Part shown: positions 54,566 through 64,000 of the stretch, one piece after another
How the letters are laid out: each line of letters opens with the position of its first letter
How positions within the stretch are numbered: the first letter of the stretch is position 1
Assembly (NCBI GenBank): GCA_009379955.1
Contig: WHST01000011.1
Span: 1 to 64,000 of the forward strand
Direction of reading: 5' to 3'
DNA length: 64,000 bases
Source: Streptosporangiales bacterium
GTDB lineage: Bacteria > Actinomycetota > Actinomycetes > Streptosporangiales > WHST01
Translations under genes and position numbers: made by a program
Notes under the pieces: model-generated
Databases searched by the model: none
What the model was told of the DNA's origin: nothing
The model's input: the letters and a program-made list of their open reading frames with translations, nothing else

Positions 54566-55246
54566 CTAGTCCCCCGTCGAGGCCGAGTCCGCGGGCTCGG
54601 TACGGGGGCGGCGCAGGCCCGGGTGGCCGGCGGGCAGGGCGCGGCGCAGCACCCACCAGCTCGCGGCCAGGCAGGCGATCTGGAGCGGCCAGCTCATCGC
54701 GACCCGCGCAGCGCCGAGCGCGACGACCTGGTCGGCGAGGTACAGCGGGGTGTAGACGGCGACCCGCAGGACGTACTGGCCGACCCACAGCCAGCTGGCC
54801 CGGCCGTACGCGCGCAGCAGGTCGCGGTCGCGGCGCCATCTCGTGCGCTGGCCGAGGACGAGACCGACGACGACGCCGAGCAGCGGCCAGCGGACCACGA
54901 TGCTCGCCGCCCACAGCAGCGCGCTCGCGACGTTGGTGAGCAGCTGGACGAGGAAGAAGTCGGCGGCGCGACCGGTGCGCAGGGCGACCACCGCGCCGAT
55001 CGTCACGAGCGTGACACTGACGACCGCCGCGCGCGGCTTCGTCCCGCGCGCGACGCGTACCACGGCGACGACCACGCCGACGGCGATCGCCGCGGCCGCG
55101 CCCCAGGCGATCGACCTACCGCTCGCGAGCCAGCCGATGACGAACGCGGCCGGCGGCAGGCTGGCGTCGAGGGCGCCGCCGCGGCCGCCGAGCAGCGAGG
55201 ACAGCGTCTCCTCACGCTCGCGCGGTGCGGGCTGCTCGTCGGTCAT
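54566..55246 (-). CDS. DUF3159 membrane protein
   Basis: 226 residues with about six helices. The family start (LSSLLGGRGGALDASLPPAAFVIGWLASG) and block (LRAYGRASWLWVGQYVLRVAVYTPLYLADQVVALGAARVAMSWPLQIACLAASWWVLRR) are typical of actinobacterial DUF3159. Starts four bases after the DUF4031 stop, last gene of a four-gene operon. Function unknown. Confidence 0.9.
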   Translation of the reverse strand: MTDEQPAPREREETLSSLLGGRGGALDASLPPAAFVIGWLASGRSIAWGAAAAIAVGVVVAVVRVARGTKPRAAVVSVTLVTIGAVVALRTGRAADFFLVQLLTNVASALLWAASIVVRWPLLGVVVGLVLGQRTRWRRDRDLLRAYGRASWLWVGQYVLRVAVYTPLYLADQVVALGAARVAMSWPLQIACLAASWWVLRRALPAGHPGLRRPRTEPADSASTGD

Positions 55247-55250
55247 GCTC

Positions 55251-55547
55251 TCAGCCTGCCCCGTCCGGGCCCGAACCGTGACGTGACCTTGGTGGCATCC
55301 GCCTGCGCAGGCCGGCGTCGGCGATCCGGCGGACGAGCTCGCGCGACGGCACCTGCACCGCTCCCGCGCGGACGACCTCGTCGCGCCGCTCCGCCGGCAC
55401 GTCGTAGTGATCGCGGTGGAACGCCCGCGGCGGGAAGCCGAGCGCGCCGGCGAAGGCGTGCAGCTCGTCGAACGACTCGTCGCTGACCAGGTGGCACCAC
55501 AGCCGGCCGTGCGCCGGCCAGACGGAAGGATCCACCAGAAGGGTCAC
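55251..55547 (-). CDS. DUF4031 protein
   Basis: 98 residues from a GTG at 55547, six bases after TAGGCT (55554-55559). Start MTLLVDPSVWPAHGRLWCHLVSDESFDELHAFAGALGFPPRAFHRDHYDVPAERRDEVVRAGA is the DUF4031 signature, with conserved His and Asp residues. Basic C-terminal tail. Cytosolic. Function unknown. Sits between an SDR and a DUF3159 gene. Confidence 0.9.
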   Translation of the reverse strand: MTLLVDPSVWPAHGRLWCHLVSDESFDELHAFAGALGFPPRAFHRDHYDVPAERRDEVVRAGAVQVPSRELVRRIADAGLRRRMPPRSRHGSGPDGAG

Positions 55548-55568
55548 AGGGCCAGCCTAGGAGGCTCG

Positions 55569-56315
55569 TCAGCGGCCGCCGCCGACGTCGAGGCTCGCGC
55601 CGGTCACGTACGACGCCTCGTCGGACAGTAGCCAGATGATCGCCGCGGCGAACTCCTCGGGAGCACCCGCCCTGCCCATCGGGATGGTGGGAGCCATCCG
55701 CTCGACCCGGCCGGGCTCGCCGGCGAGCGCGTGGAAGCCGGTGTCGGCGAGGCCGGCGCGTACGGAGTTGACCCTGATGCCGTCGGCGGCGACCTCCTTG
55801 GCGAGCCCGACGGTCAGCGTGTCGACGCCCGCCTTCGCGGCCGCGTAGTCGACCCACTCCCCTGGCGCGCCGAGCGTCGCCGCGATGGAGGAGATGTTGA
55901 CGATCGCCCCGCCCGTGCCGCCGTACCTCGGCGACATGCGGCGGACGGCCTCGCGGGCACACAGGAACGGACCCAGCAGGTTCACCGCGACGACGCGTTC
56001 GAGGCGGTCGAGCGACACGTCCTCGAGCCGCTGCCTGGACTCGACGGCACCGGCGTTGTTGACCAGCCCGGTCACCGGGCCGAGCTCTGCCGTGGTCGTG
56101 TCGAACAGCCGCAGCACGTCGCGCTCGCTGCCGACGTCGGCTCGGACGGCGATCGCGCGGCGGCCCGCGGACTCGCATGCGGCCACGACCGCCTCGGCCT
56201 CCGCCTCCTGCCGCCGGTACGCGACGGCGACGTCCCAGCCGCGGCTCGCCGCGAGCCGCGCGGTCGCCGCCCCGATGCCGCGGCTCGCACCGGTCACGAT
56301 CAAGACCCTGCTCAC
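55569..56315 (-). CDS. Short-chain dehydrogenase/reductase
   Basis: 248 residues from a GTG. Classical SDR: TGASRGIGAATA (cofactor loop), NNAGAVES, catalytic Ser in NISSIAA and YAAAK (Tyr, Lys), then VNSVRAGLADTGFH and the end YVTGASLDVGGGR. The Arg34-35 pair after VAVAYRR suggests NADP(H). 21 bases before the DUF4031 gene and 9 bases after the hydrolase gene, so one operon. Substrate unknown. Confidence 0.9.
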   Translation of the reverse strand: MSRVLIVTGASRGIGAATARLAASRGWDVAVAYRRQEAEAEAVVAACESAGRRAIAVRADVGSERDVLRLFDTTTAELGPVTGLVNNAGAVESRQRLEDVSLDRLERVVAVNLLGPFLCAREAVRRMSPRYGGTGGAIVNISSIAATLGAPGEWVDYAAAKAGVDTLTVGLAKEVAADGIRVNSVRAGLADTGFHALAGEPGRVERMAPTIPMGRAGAPEEFAAAIIWLLSDEASYVTGASLDVGGGR

Positions 56316-56324
56316 CAGGGCACC

Positions 56325-57032
56325 CTACTGGGCGCTCGTCACCGCGCTCACGAACTCGTCGACGGTGCGCGTGCACAGGTCGGGGTGCTGCAGGTTCCAC
56401 AGGTGGCCGCCGCCGGGGACGATCCGCAGCGTCGCGTCCGGCAGGCATGCGGCGAGCAACCGGGCCGATGCCAGGTTGGACGTGTCGGCGGCGCCGCAGC
56501 AGACGAGCGCAGGGACGCCGACGTCGCCGAGCCGCGGCTCGAGGTGGTCGTGCCTCAGCTCGCGCAGCGCGTCGGCCTGGGTCCGCTTGCCCGCGCGCCT
56601 GATGTCGTCGACGAACGCGGCGCGGTCGCGGTCGTCGGCCGGACGCACGATCGTCGCGGACATCTCCGACGTCACCGACAGCGGCAGCACCGCGGTGACA
56701 GCGCGCTGGACCGTCACACCGGCACGCGACATCCGGACGGCGGCGCCGGACAGCACCAGGCTCGCGACCAGACCCGGCTCGTCGAGAGCGACCCGGAGCG
56801 CGACGTTGGCGCCGAGCGACGCCCCCACCAGGTGAGCGGGTGACGGACGGTCGCGCAGCAGTTCACGCAGCTGGTCGACGGCCGCCACCAGAGTGAACCG
56901 CCCTCCCGTCGCGCCGTGTCCTGGCAGGTCGGGCGCGAGCACCTCGTAGCGGTCACCGAGCGCCTCGGCCTGCGCGCGCCACATCCGGTGGCTCGCCCCC
57001 ATGGCGTGCAGCAGGACGATCGTGGCGCTCAC
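56325..57032 (-). CDS. Alpha/beta-fold hydrolase
   Basis: 235 residues from a GTG at 57032; a TTG at 57068 would add 12 residues. Oxyanion region LLHAMGASHRMW, nucleophile Ser in VGASLGANVAL, and catalytic His in PGGGHLWNLQHP near the end; the acidic residue is probably the Asp in CCGAADTSN. Resembles 3-oxoadipate enol-lactonase-like hydrolases. Cytosolic. First gene of the operon with the SDR, DUF4031 and DUF3159 genes. Confidence 0.87.
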   Translation of the reverse strand: MSATIVLLHAMGASHRMWRAQAEALGDRYEVLAPDLPGHGATGGRFTLVAAVDQLRELLRDRPSPAHLVGASLGANVALRVALDEPGLVASLVLSGAAVRMSRAGVTVQRAVTAVLPLSVTSEMSATIVRPADDRDRAAFVDDIRRAGKRTQADALRELRHDHLEPRLGDVGVPALVCCGAADTSNLASARLLAACLPDATLRIVPGGGHLWNLQHPDLCTRTVDEFVSAVTSAQ

Positions 57033-57131
57033 GGGCTCCCCTGGCGTGTCGGGCTCCCGACGATACAAGGACCGCGCGAACTCTCAGGCGCCCGTGGTGC
57101 GAGGGGGCCGGTCACTGGTAGGCTCGAACAC

Positions 57132-57314
57132 ATGTTCGACACTCATCAGAGGCCCGTCCTCACCGCCGACTGGGACCAGTCGGTCGACGTCCACCTGTCG
57201 CCCTACCAGCCCGCCGAGGCACCGCCCGCCTGGCGGCGCACCTGGTTCCGCCGTCACCGTAGCGCGGCCGCCCGCGAGGCCCAGCCGGGTCAGCCGTACC
57301 TCTTCACGCTCTGA
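57132..57314 (+). CDS. Small basic protein, leaderless
   Basis: 60 residues. The ATG at 57132 is seven bases after a perfect TAGGCT box (57119-57124), so the mRNA is probably leaderless. Sequence begins MFDTHQRPVLTADWDQSVDVHL and continues with a Trp/Arg-rich middle (APPAWRRTWFRRHRSAAAREA) and the end PYLFTL. No membrane helix. Family not recognised. The promoter match and codon pattern make it a likely gene, but it is short. Confidence 0.55.
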   Translation: MFDTHQRPVLTADWDQSVDVHLSPYQPAEAPPAWRRTWFRRHRSAAAREAQPGQPYLFTL

Positions 57315-57439
57315 GCTCACCGCTCAGCCGGCGCCGCCCGAGATCCGGAACGACCTACTGCAGGCGCTCGGCAGTGACCTCGCACACAATGTCGGTCCTG
57401 CCACTGGGCGCGGAGCGGTCGCTCGGCGAGGCTGGCACG

Positions 57440-58645
57440 ATGGCCTCGAGAGCGGTGACCGTGCCGAGAACGCGGAGCGGTTCCTGGTGGTACGCCGCAC
57501 TCTCGGTCTGCGCGGTGGGCTGGGGCGCCAACCAGTTCGCGTCGCTCCTGCCCTTCTACCGCCTCGAGCTCGCGGTCGGCATGCCGACGGTGCAGGCCAC
57601 GTTCGGCCTGTACGCGGCGGGACTGATCCCCGGGCTACTGGTGGGCGGACCGATCTCCGACCGCCACGGCAGGCGTCGCGTCGTCCTCCCGGCCCTGGCG
57701 ATCTCCCTGGCCGCGACCGTCGTCCTGACCCTCGGCCTGCACGGCGTGGGCTGGCTCTTCGTGGGCCGGTTCGTGGCGGGCGTCGCGAGCGGCGCCGCCT
57801 TCAGCGCGGGCACCGCATGGATCAAGGAGCTGTCGAGCGCCCCGTACGCCGACGCCCCGGACGGCGCCGGCGCCCGCCGAGCGACCATCGCGATGACCAC
57901 CGGCTTCGGTGTCGGGCCACTTGTCGCGGGCGTGCTGGCGCAGTGGGGTCCCGCGCCCGGGGTGCTGCCCTACGTCCCCCACCTGGTGCTGGCGGCCGTC
58001 GCCGTCCCGCTGGCCTGGCGGACGCCCGAGACCGTGATCACCTCGGCGAGCGACCAGGAGCGAGGCGCGGTGACCGCGCATCGGCATCCGCGCTTCCTGC
58101 GCGTCGTCGTCCCGCTGGCGCCATGGGTGTTCGGGGGCGCCACGATCGCGCTCGCCTACCTGCCCGGCCTGGTCGCGTCCCGCGTGCACGGCCTCGCGAT
58201 GGCGTTCGGTGGCCTCGCGTCGCTGGTCACCGCGATGGCCGGGGTGCTCGTCCAGCCGGTCGCGCGCCGGATCGACCGGCCGGGGAGCCGGCGGCTGCTC
58301 GTGGCCGCGCTCACGACCATGACGGCGGGACTCCTGCTCGCCGCCGTGGCGGCGACGGTCCGCCACCCCGCCGCGGTACTCGTCGCCGCGGTCGTCCTCG
58401 GCGTCGGCTACGGCGGCTGCATGGTGTGCGGCCTGACCGAGGTCACGCGGCTCGCCGCGCCGCGCGAGCTCGGTGCCCTCACCGCACTGTTCCAGGCCGT
58501 CACGTACCTCGGCTTCGCCGCGCCGTTCCTGCTCGCCGCCCTCCAGGCCGTGGCCCCGCCCGGCGTGCTGCTGGTCGCCGTCGCCGCGCTCGCCCTGCTC
58601 ACCCTGGTCTGGACCGCACGCGAGGCGCGGCGCCGACCGGCGTGA
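57440..58645 (+). CDS. MFS transporter
   Basis: 401 residues from the ATG at 57440, with GCGAGG eight bases upstream; in-frame starts at 57374 and 57389 are possible. Twelve helices; loop 2-3 signature GGPISDRHGRRRVVLP and FVGRFVAGVASGAAFSAGTAWIKEL in helix 4. No strong similarity to a named substrate class; probably an exporter. Converges on groL with a bidirectional hairpin between. Confidence 0.85.
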   Translation: MASRAVTVPRTRSGSWWYAALSVCAVGWGANQFASLLPFYRLELAVGMPTVQATFGLYAAGLIPGLLVGGPISDRHGRRRVVLPALAISLAATVVLTLGLHGVGWLFVGRFVAGVASGAAFSAGTAWIKELSSAPYADAPDGAGARRATIAMTTGFGVGPLVAGVLAQWGPAPGVLPYVPHLVLAAVAVPLAWRTPETVITSASDQERGAVTAHRHPRFLRVVVPLAPWVFGGATIALAYLPGLVASRVHGLAMAFGGLASLVTAMAGVLVQPVARRIDRPGSRRLLVAALTTMTAGLLLAAVAATVRHPAAVLVAAVVLGVGYGGCMVCGLTEVTRLAAPRELGALTALFQAVTYLGFAAPFLLAALQAVAPPGVLLVAVAALALLTLVWTAREARRRPA

Positions 58646-58661
58646 CCGTACCCGGACATGC

Positions 58662-58692
58662 CGAAGGGCGGCCCTCACGGGACCGCCCTTCG
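58662..58692. terminator. Bidirectional terminator between MFS gene and groL
   Basis: CGAAGGGCGG (58662-58671) and CCGCCCTTCG (58683-58692) pair perfectly over an eleven-base loop. Located 16 bases after the MFS stop and 25 bases after the groL stop on the other strand. Confidence 0.75.
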
Positions 58693-58717
58693 AACGAGAG
58701 AACCGCTGAGCGTGAGC

Positions 58718-60361
<1,644 letters not shown>

Positions 60362-60465
60362 TCACACGCACGTCCGAATTCGGACCGGTGCCCGCGACGG
60401 ACGGCCCGGCGTGCGACGACCCTTCCGCCGTACGGCCCGAGCCTCACCGCCCGATCGGCGACGTG

Positions 60466-60492
60466 CTGTCACTCTCCCTATGAGAGTGCTAA
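60466..60492 (-). promoter_or_regulatory. CIRCE element 1 (HrcA site)
   Basis: CTGTCACTC-N9-GAGTGCTAA; the right arm is a perfect CIRCE half and the left differs at three of nine bases. Located 132 bases before the groL start. Confidence 0.82.
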
Positions 60493-60499
60493 GGAATGT

Positions 60500-60526
60500 T
60501 TAGCACTCGCCCGAGGCGAGTGCAAG
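60500..60526 (-). promoter_or_regulatory. CIRCE element 2 (HrcA site)
   Basis: TTAGCACTC-N9-GAGTGCAAG; the left arm is perfect and the right differs at two bases. Begins seven bases after element 1, so the two are almost in phase around one promoter. Confidence 0.88.
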
Positions 60527-60616
60527 TCGGGCGTCCGCTGCGCCGGGCGAGAACCCGGGGCATCCCCCGGTACGCTAGCGCGGTCAGGTGGGACTCGGGG
60601 CCGAGCTGGGGCACAG

Positions 60617-61231
60617 GTGTTGGGCCGAACGCAACGGATACTGGTGGGCTACCTCACCGCCGCGCTCGTCGCCCTGTGCGTCGCCGCCGGCTTCGGCGCC
60701 GGATACGCGATCGGCTACGGCCGCACGGCGAGCGCCGAGCCCGAGGTGGCCCCCCGCACCGCCCCGGAGAACCCCTGTGCGCTCCTTCGCTCCGACACCC
60801 GCGGACGCCTGGTGCCCGTGTCGCTGCCGGTCGGCAGCGAGCGGCGCATGATCGACGACCGGCACCAGCAGTCCCGCTGCGAGATGCGGACGAACGAGCG
60901 CAAGGCCAGCACGTACAACAAGGCGGCGCTCCTGATCACCGTCGACCGCTTCGGGGCCGACGCCGAGACGAGCGCCACCGAGGCGGCGCGGACCGCGATG
61001 ACGAAGGCGCGGGAGACGATGTCCCAGGACGGCGAGCCGCTCGAGGGTCTCGGCGACGCCGCGACGGTCGACGTCAGGCGTGCCGGCCGGGCACGGTGGG
61101 AGACCCAGGTCCACGTGCAGTACGGCGACACCGTGGTGACGGTGGTCTACACGACCTGGCTCGCCGACCGGTCCGACACCGAGAGTGCCGCCATCACCGT
61201 GGCGCGCGAGGTCCTGGCGGCGATGCGATGA
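60617..61231 (+). CDS. Membrane-anchored hypothetical protein
   Basis: 204 residues from a GTG. An N-terminal membrane anchor (ILVGYLTAALVALCVAAGFGAGYAIGYG) is followed by an extracytoplasmic domain with two cysteines (NPCALL, SRCEMR) and a beta-alpha pattern (EGLGDAATVDVRRAGRARWETQVHVQYGDTVVTVVYTTW), as in small DUF3558-like secreted proteins; that assignment is weak. The stop overlaps the next gene by ATGA. A TACGCT box lies at 60571-60576. Transcribed away from groL. Confidence 0.68.
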   Translation: MLGRTQRILVGYLTAALVALCVAAGFGAGYAIGYGRTASAEPEVAPRTAPENPCALLRSDTRGRLVPVSLPVGSERRMIDDRHQQSRCEMRTNERKASTYNKAALLITVDRFGADAETSATEAARTAMTKARETMSQDGEPLEGLGDAATVDVRRAGRARWETQVHVQYGDTVVTVVYTTWLADRSDTESAAITVAREVLAAMR

Positions 61232-62040
61232 CCGATCCCACGCCCACCCCGCCGACCCCGGGCACGGACGCACCGGCGACCGCCCTGCCGCCCGAGGCGC
61301 GTCCCGCGGCGCGCAGCCCGTGGAACGTCTTCGTGCTGCTCCTCCCGATCACCGTGATCGCAAGCCTGGTGGCGGGCGCGATCGGCCACGGGAACGGGGA
61401 GACGGCAGGCCTGGCCAAGGCGTCGGCGGAGCTCGCCGCCAGGACCCGCGACGGTGCGCGCCCGCCGCTCCCGAGCCCAACGACCCTGGCGCCCGAGCCG
61501 TTCATCTCGTCGATGCCGCGGCCGTTCCGCACCGGGCTCGACCGCGACGCCACGCCGATCAGGATCGTCGGTCCCACCTTCTCGGCACCGAAGGGCGCCA
61601 AGGTGCTGAGCCCCAACGTCCCGTTCTCGTTCCGCGTGGCAGGCAAGGCGTGGCGCACGACCACGCCCGCTCCCGAGCAGGACATCGCCTTCTCGCAGGC
61701 GTTCAGCCGGCCGACGGGTAGCGAGACGGCCGCGACCTCACCGTTGCGCGTCGACTTCGCCTGGCGAGTGTGCGGCAAGTGCCTCGCCGCCGACGCACCC
61801 ACGTTCGACAAGCGGTTCCGTGAGCGGTGGGACCTGCCGTCGTACCGGTTGCGGCAGCTCGCGACGGGCACCTACTACGCCGAGGTCGAGGGCGACGAGT
61901 ACTACCACCTCGTCGTCCGCCGAAACTTCGACTCACCCGACGGCCGCGTCTACGTCGTGCAGTACGCCACGCGCGCCCCGCTGGACGACAAGGCCGAGGC
62001 GCAGGAGCTCGCGAACGAGATCCGCAGCCAGCTGAGCTGA
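61228..62040 (+). CDS. Membrane-anchored hypothetical protein, coupled
   Basis: 270 residues; the ATG at 61228 overlaps the preceding stop. A Pro/Thr-rich cytosolic start and one helix (WNVFVLLLPITVIASLVAGAIG), then an extracytoplasmic domain with WRVCGKCLAADAPTFDKRF (a CxxC) and a beta-rich end (RQLATGTYYAEVEGDEYYHLVVRRNFDSPDGRVYVVQYATRAP). Same topology as its partner. Family not recognised. The two probably act together at the cell surface. Confidence 0.68.
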   Translation: MTDPTPTPPTPGTDAPATALPPEARPAARSPWNVFVLLLPITVIASLVAGAIGHGNGETAGLAKASAELAARTRDGARPPLPSPTTLAPEPFISSMPRPFRTGLDRDATPIRIVGPTFSAPKGAKVLSPNVPFSFRVAGKAWRTTTPAPEQDIAFSQAFSRPTGSETAATSPLRVDFAWRVCGKCLAADAPTFDKRFRERWDLPSYRLRQLATGTYYAEVEGDEYYHLVVRRNFDSPDGRVYVVQYATRAPLDDKAEAQELANEIRSQLS

Positions 62041-62055
62041 GCCGGACCTCGGCCG

Positions 62056-62331
62056 TCAGCCGCCGGCGACGGCGGGGATGATCGAGATCTGCGAACCCGC
62101 GGGCGTCGGGGTGTCGAGGCCCTGCGCGAAGCGGACGTCCTCCTCGCCGACGTACACGTTGACGAACCTGCGCACCTTGCCGGCGTCGTCGAGGACGCGC
62201 GCCTTGAGGCCCGGGTGGTCCGCCTCCAGCCGGTCGAGCACACCCGCCAGGGTCTCGCCCTCGGCTGCCACCTCCGCCGCACCACCGGTCAGCGGACGGA
62301 GGATCGTCGGGATCCGGACGGACACACTCAC
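62056..62331 (-). CDS. MoaD/ThiS-type ubiquitin-like small modifier
   Basis: 91 residues. Beta-grasp: VRIPTILRPLTGGAAEVAAEGETLAGVLDRLEADHPGLKARVLDDAGKVRRFVNVYVGEEDVRF, ending ISIIPAVAGG with the C-terminal Gly-Gly used for adenylation and thiocarboxylate formation. The start overlaps the thrC stop by ATGA. The thrC-moaD pairing is conserved in actinomycetes. Probably a sulfur carrier, for example in cysteine or methionine-related sulfur transfer rather than molybdopterin; that is inference. Confidence 0.9.
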   Translation of the reverse strand: MSVSVRIPTILRPLTGGAAEVAAEGETLAGVLDRLEADHPGLKARVLDDAGKVRRFVNVYVGEEDVRFAQGLDTPTPAGSQISIIPAVAGG

Positions 62332-63587
62332 GAGACACCCACCTTCGAGGAGACACTGCGGAACGCTTCGACGCTCGGCTCGATCGTCGCCGCGGGGCGG
62401 GCGACGTCGCTGACCGCGTCGAGAGTCTTGAGGCCGTCACCGCTGACGATCGCGGTGGTGTCGGCCTCGGGGTCGATCGCGCCGGCCTCGAGGAGCTTCT
62501 TCAGCACGGCGATGGTCACCCCGCCCGCCGTCTCCGCGAAGATGCCCTCGGTGCGGGCGAGCAGCTGGATCGCCTCGACGATCTCGGCGTCGTCGACGTC
62601 CTCGACCGCGCCGCCCGTGCGGCGCGCGATGTCGAGCACGTACGGGCCGTCGGCGGGGTTGCCGATCGCGAGCGACTTGGCGATGGTGTCGGGCCGTACG
62701 GGCTGCACGATGTCGAGCCCCGCCTTGTACGCCTGCGCGACCGGCGAGCACCCGGTGGCCTGCGCGGCGAACACCTTGTAGGGCTTGTCGTCGACCAGGC
62801 CGAGCTTGGTGAGCTCGCCGAACGACTTGTCGATCTTGGTGAGCTGCGACCCGGAGGCGACGGGGACGACGATCTGGTCGGGCAGCCGCCAGCCGAGCTG
62901 CTCGGCGATCTCGTAGCCGAGCGTCTTGGAGCCCTCGGCGTAGTACGGACGGACGTTGACGTTGGCGAACGCCCAGTCCTCGTACTCGCCGGCGAGCTCC
63001 GAGGCCAGCCGGTTGACGTCGTCGTAGTTGCCCTCGACGGCGAACAGCGTGCCGCCGTAGACCGCGGTCATCGTGATCTTCTGGTGCTCGAGGTCGTGCG
63101 GCACCAGGACGACCGACCTGATGCCGCCGCGCGCGGACGCCGCCGCGACGGCGTTGGCGAGGTTGCCGGTCGACGGGCACGCGAGCACCTTGAAGCCGAG
63201 CTCGCGCGCCGCGGCGAGCGCCACGGCCACGACCCGGTCCTTGAACGAGTGCGTCGGGTTGCCGGTGTCGTCCTTCAGCCAGAGGCTGCGCATGCCGAGC
63301 GCGTGCGCGAGCCCGTCGGCGCGGACGAGCCGCGTGCAGCCGGGCTCGATGCTCGGGATCTCCGCGATGCGGTCGGACACCGGCAGCAGGCCCCGGTAGC
63401 GCCAGATGTTCCGCGGCCCGGCCGCGATCGACTCGCGGGTCACGCCGGCGAACTCGTAGGCGACCTCGAGCGGCCCGAAGCACAGCTCGCAGGCGTACCG
63501 GGGACCGAGATCGTAGGTCTGGCCGCACTCGCGACACGCGAGGTTGCGCGCGGGTCCGAACGCGTGCGCGTCTGGCTGAGTGTTCAA
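62328..63587 (-). CDS. thrC: Threonine synthase
   Basis: 419 residues from a TTG at 63587. N-terminal zinc-ribbon-like CRECGQTYDLGPRYACELCFGP (residues 19-40), PLP Lys in GNPTHSFKDRVVAVAL, phosphate loop ACPSTGNLANAVAAAS and VASGSQLTKID. Converts O-phosphohomoserine to threonine. A SAM riboswitch lies directly upstream and a small sulfur-carrier gene overlaps its end, linking the threonine/methionine branch with sulfur status. Confidence 0.95.
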   Translation of the reverse strand: MNTQPDAHAFGPARNLACRECGQTYDLGPRYACELCFGPLEVAYEFAGVTRESIAAGPRNIWRYRGLLPVSDRIAEIPSIEPGCTRLVRADGLAHALGMRSLWLKDDTGNPTHSFKDRVVAVALAAARELGFKVLACPSTGNLANAVAAASARGGIRSVVLVPHDLEHQKITMTAVYGGTLFAVEGNYDDVNRLASELAGEYEDWAFANVNVRPYYAEGSKTLGYEIAEQLGWRLPDQIVVPVASGSQLTKIDKSFGELTKLGLVDDKPYKVFAAQATGCSPVAQAYKAGLDIVQPVRPDTIAKSLAIGNPADGPYVLDIARRTGGAVEDVDDAEIVEAIQLLARTEGIFAETAGGVTIAVLKKLLEAGAIDPEADTTAIVSGDGLKTLDAVSDVARPAATIEPSVEAFRSVSSKVGVS

Positions 63588-63602
63588 GGTGCGAAGCCCT
63601 TC

Positions 63603-63743
63603 CTCATCTGTCCTGGCCGCGGACTTCGCGGCTGGCAGGCCGGAGTTGGCACCGTTCCCGGCCGGCCTCGCGAGGTACGAGACGGTCGCCGGGAGGGTTG
63701 CCGGGGCTTCAACGGGCCGGTCCCTCTGCCCCTCTGGATGAGT
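63603..63743 (-). ncRNA. SAM riboswitch (S-box class) in the thrC leader
   Basis: Minus-strand leader with S-box core elements in order: CTCATCCAGAGGGGCAGAGG, ACCGGCCCG, TTGAAGCCCCGGCAACC, a variable arm, GGTGCCAACTCCGGCC and the closing AGATGAGG that pairs with the initial CTCATCC (P1). Ends 16 bases before the thrC start. AGGAAGGG after the closing strand could be the ribosome site and may be masked when SAM is bound. SAM-I versus SAM-IV subclass cannot be decided by eye. Confidence 0.88.
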
Positions 63744-63761
63744 CTTCAGTTGTCGATGCCC

Positions 63762-63767
63762 AGCCTA
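63762..63767 (-). promoter_or_regulatory. -10 box of the riboswitch transcript
   Basis: TAGGCT on the minus strand, 18 bases before the S-box core, the same hexamer as before several other genes here (57119, 18631, 55554, 42940). Confidence 0.6.
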
Positions 63768-63816
63768 GCTGTCCACCATCTGGACGACGGGGCCGGGACG
63801 ACGGGACACTGGTGCG

Positions 63817-64000
63817 GTGCGAACCCGTCACCGCGTGCGACAGGTGCTGAACGCCGTCAACCTGACGACGCCGCTCGGCCTCGCCGTCGGTCGGGTCGGC
63901 GGCGCGCGGTTCGCGCGGGGTCCCGACGGCCTGGTCGTCGGCTCCGGCTACCGGCTCGGCTTCCCGGTCGCGCGGGCCTTCACGCTCGGCAACGCCGTCG
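63817..64000 (+). CDS. Conserved hypothetical protein, 5' part only
   Basis: Frame open from a GTG at 63817 to the window edge (61 codons seen). The translation RTRHRVRQVLNAVNLTTPLG continues with LAVGRVGGARFARGPDGLVVGSGY and RLGFPVARAFTLGN. It resembles the start of an actinobacterial protein family with this NAVNLSTPLGL motif; function unknown. Truncated by the window. Confidence 0.6.
   Translation, partial: MRTRHRVRQVLNAVNLTTPLGLAVGRVGGARFARGPDGLVVGSGYRLGFPVARAFTLGNAV

Overview
The window is 64 kb of a high-GC (about 70% by eye) actinomycete chromosome. Evidence for this: mycothiol-era families (DUF664/DinB), IdeR, XPB plus its helicase-associated partner, HelD, DUF2530, DUF3027, DUF3159 and DUF4031 proteins, a pdxH-citA-serC neighbourhood, and a second-type groL near moaD-like and thrC genes as in Streptomyces. 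Many genes start at GTG or TTG, and many start codons lie 6-10 bases after a TANNNT box, the actinobacterial leaderless pattern. I see no rRNA, tRNA, prophage, insertion sequence or CRISPR array. I cannot name the genus.

Layout. 0-18.6 kb is mostly core: an acetylxylan-esterase-like hydrolase, an ArsB/NhaD-type carrier, IdeR, an L,D-transpeptidase with a secreted acidic-tailed protein, pdxH, citrate synthase, serC, galE, an FkbM methyltransferase coupled to a membrane-anchored beta-propeller-like protein, thpR with a 28-residue membrane peptide, a MarR-MFS pair with a clear operator, and a purine permease. 18.6-25.3 kb holds a sacsin/HSP90-like ATPase, a DUF3027 protein, a cold-shock protein and a HAD-LarE fusion.

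26.4-42.9 kb is the accessory heart. (1) A LacI-controlled operon encodes two sugar-type ABC permeases, a lipoprotein binding protein, two different ADP-ribosylglycohydrolase-fold enzymes and a cytosolic TIM-barrel protein fused to a SUMF1-like domain that lacks the formylglycine-generating cysteines. This looks like an uncharacterised uptake and hydrolysis route for a glycoside or nucleoside-like compound and is the best candidate for a new system. (2) A TRAP importer sits beside a CaiB/BaiF CoA-transferase, a MaoC-type hydratase and an acetyl-CoA hydrolase-family protein. A divergent IclR regulator and three copies of a 25-bp site tie the whole set into one organic-acid regulon.

42.9-64 kb returns to core functions: XPB and its partner, a DUF664 protein, an M19 dipeptidase, Lon with an HspR-type HAIR operator, HelD, an alpha/beta hydrolase-SDR-DUF4031-DUF3159 operon, an MFS carrier, groL with two CIRCE elements, two membrane-anchored proteins, and a moaD-like/thrC pair under a SAM riboswitch. 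The last gene runs off the right edge.

Two families of dispersed intergenic repeats (a palindrome plus stem-loop after stop codons, and a GTGAGGGGCACCCTCACC-type hairpin) punctuate the region, mostly at gene 3' ends.
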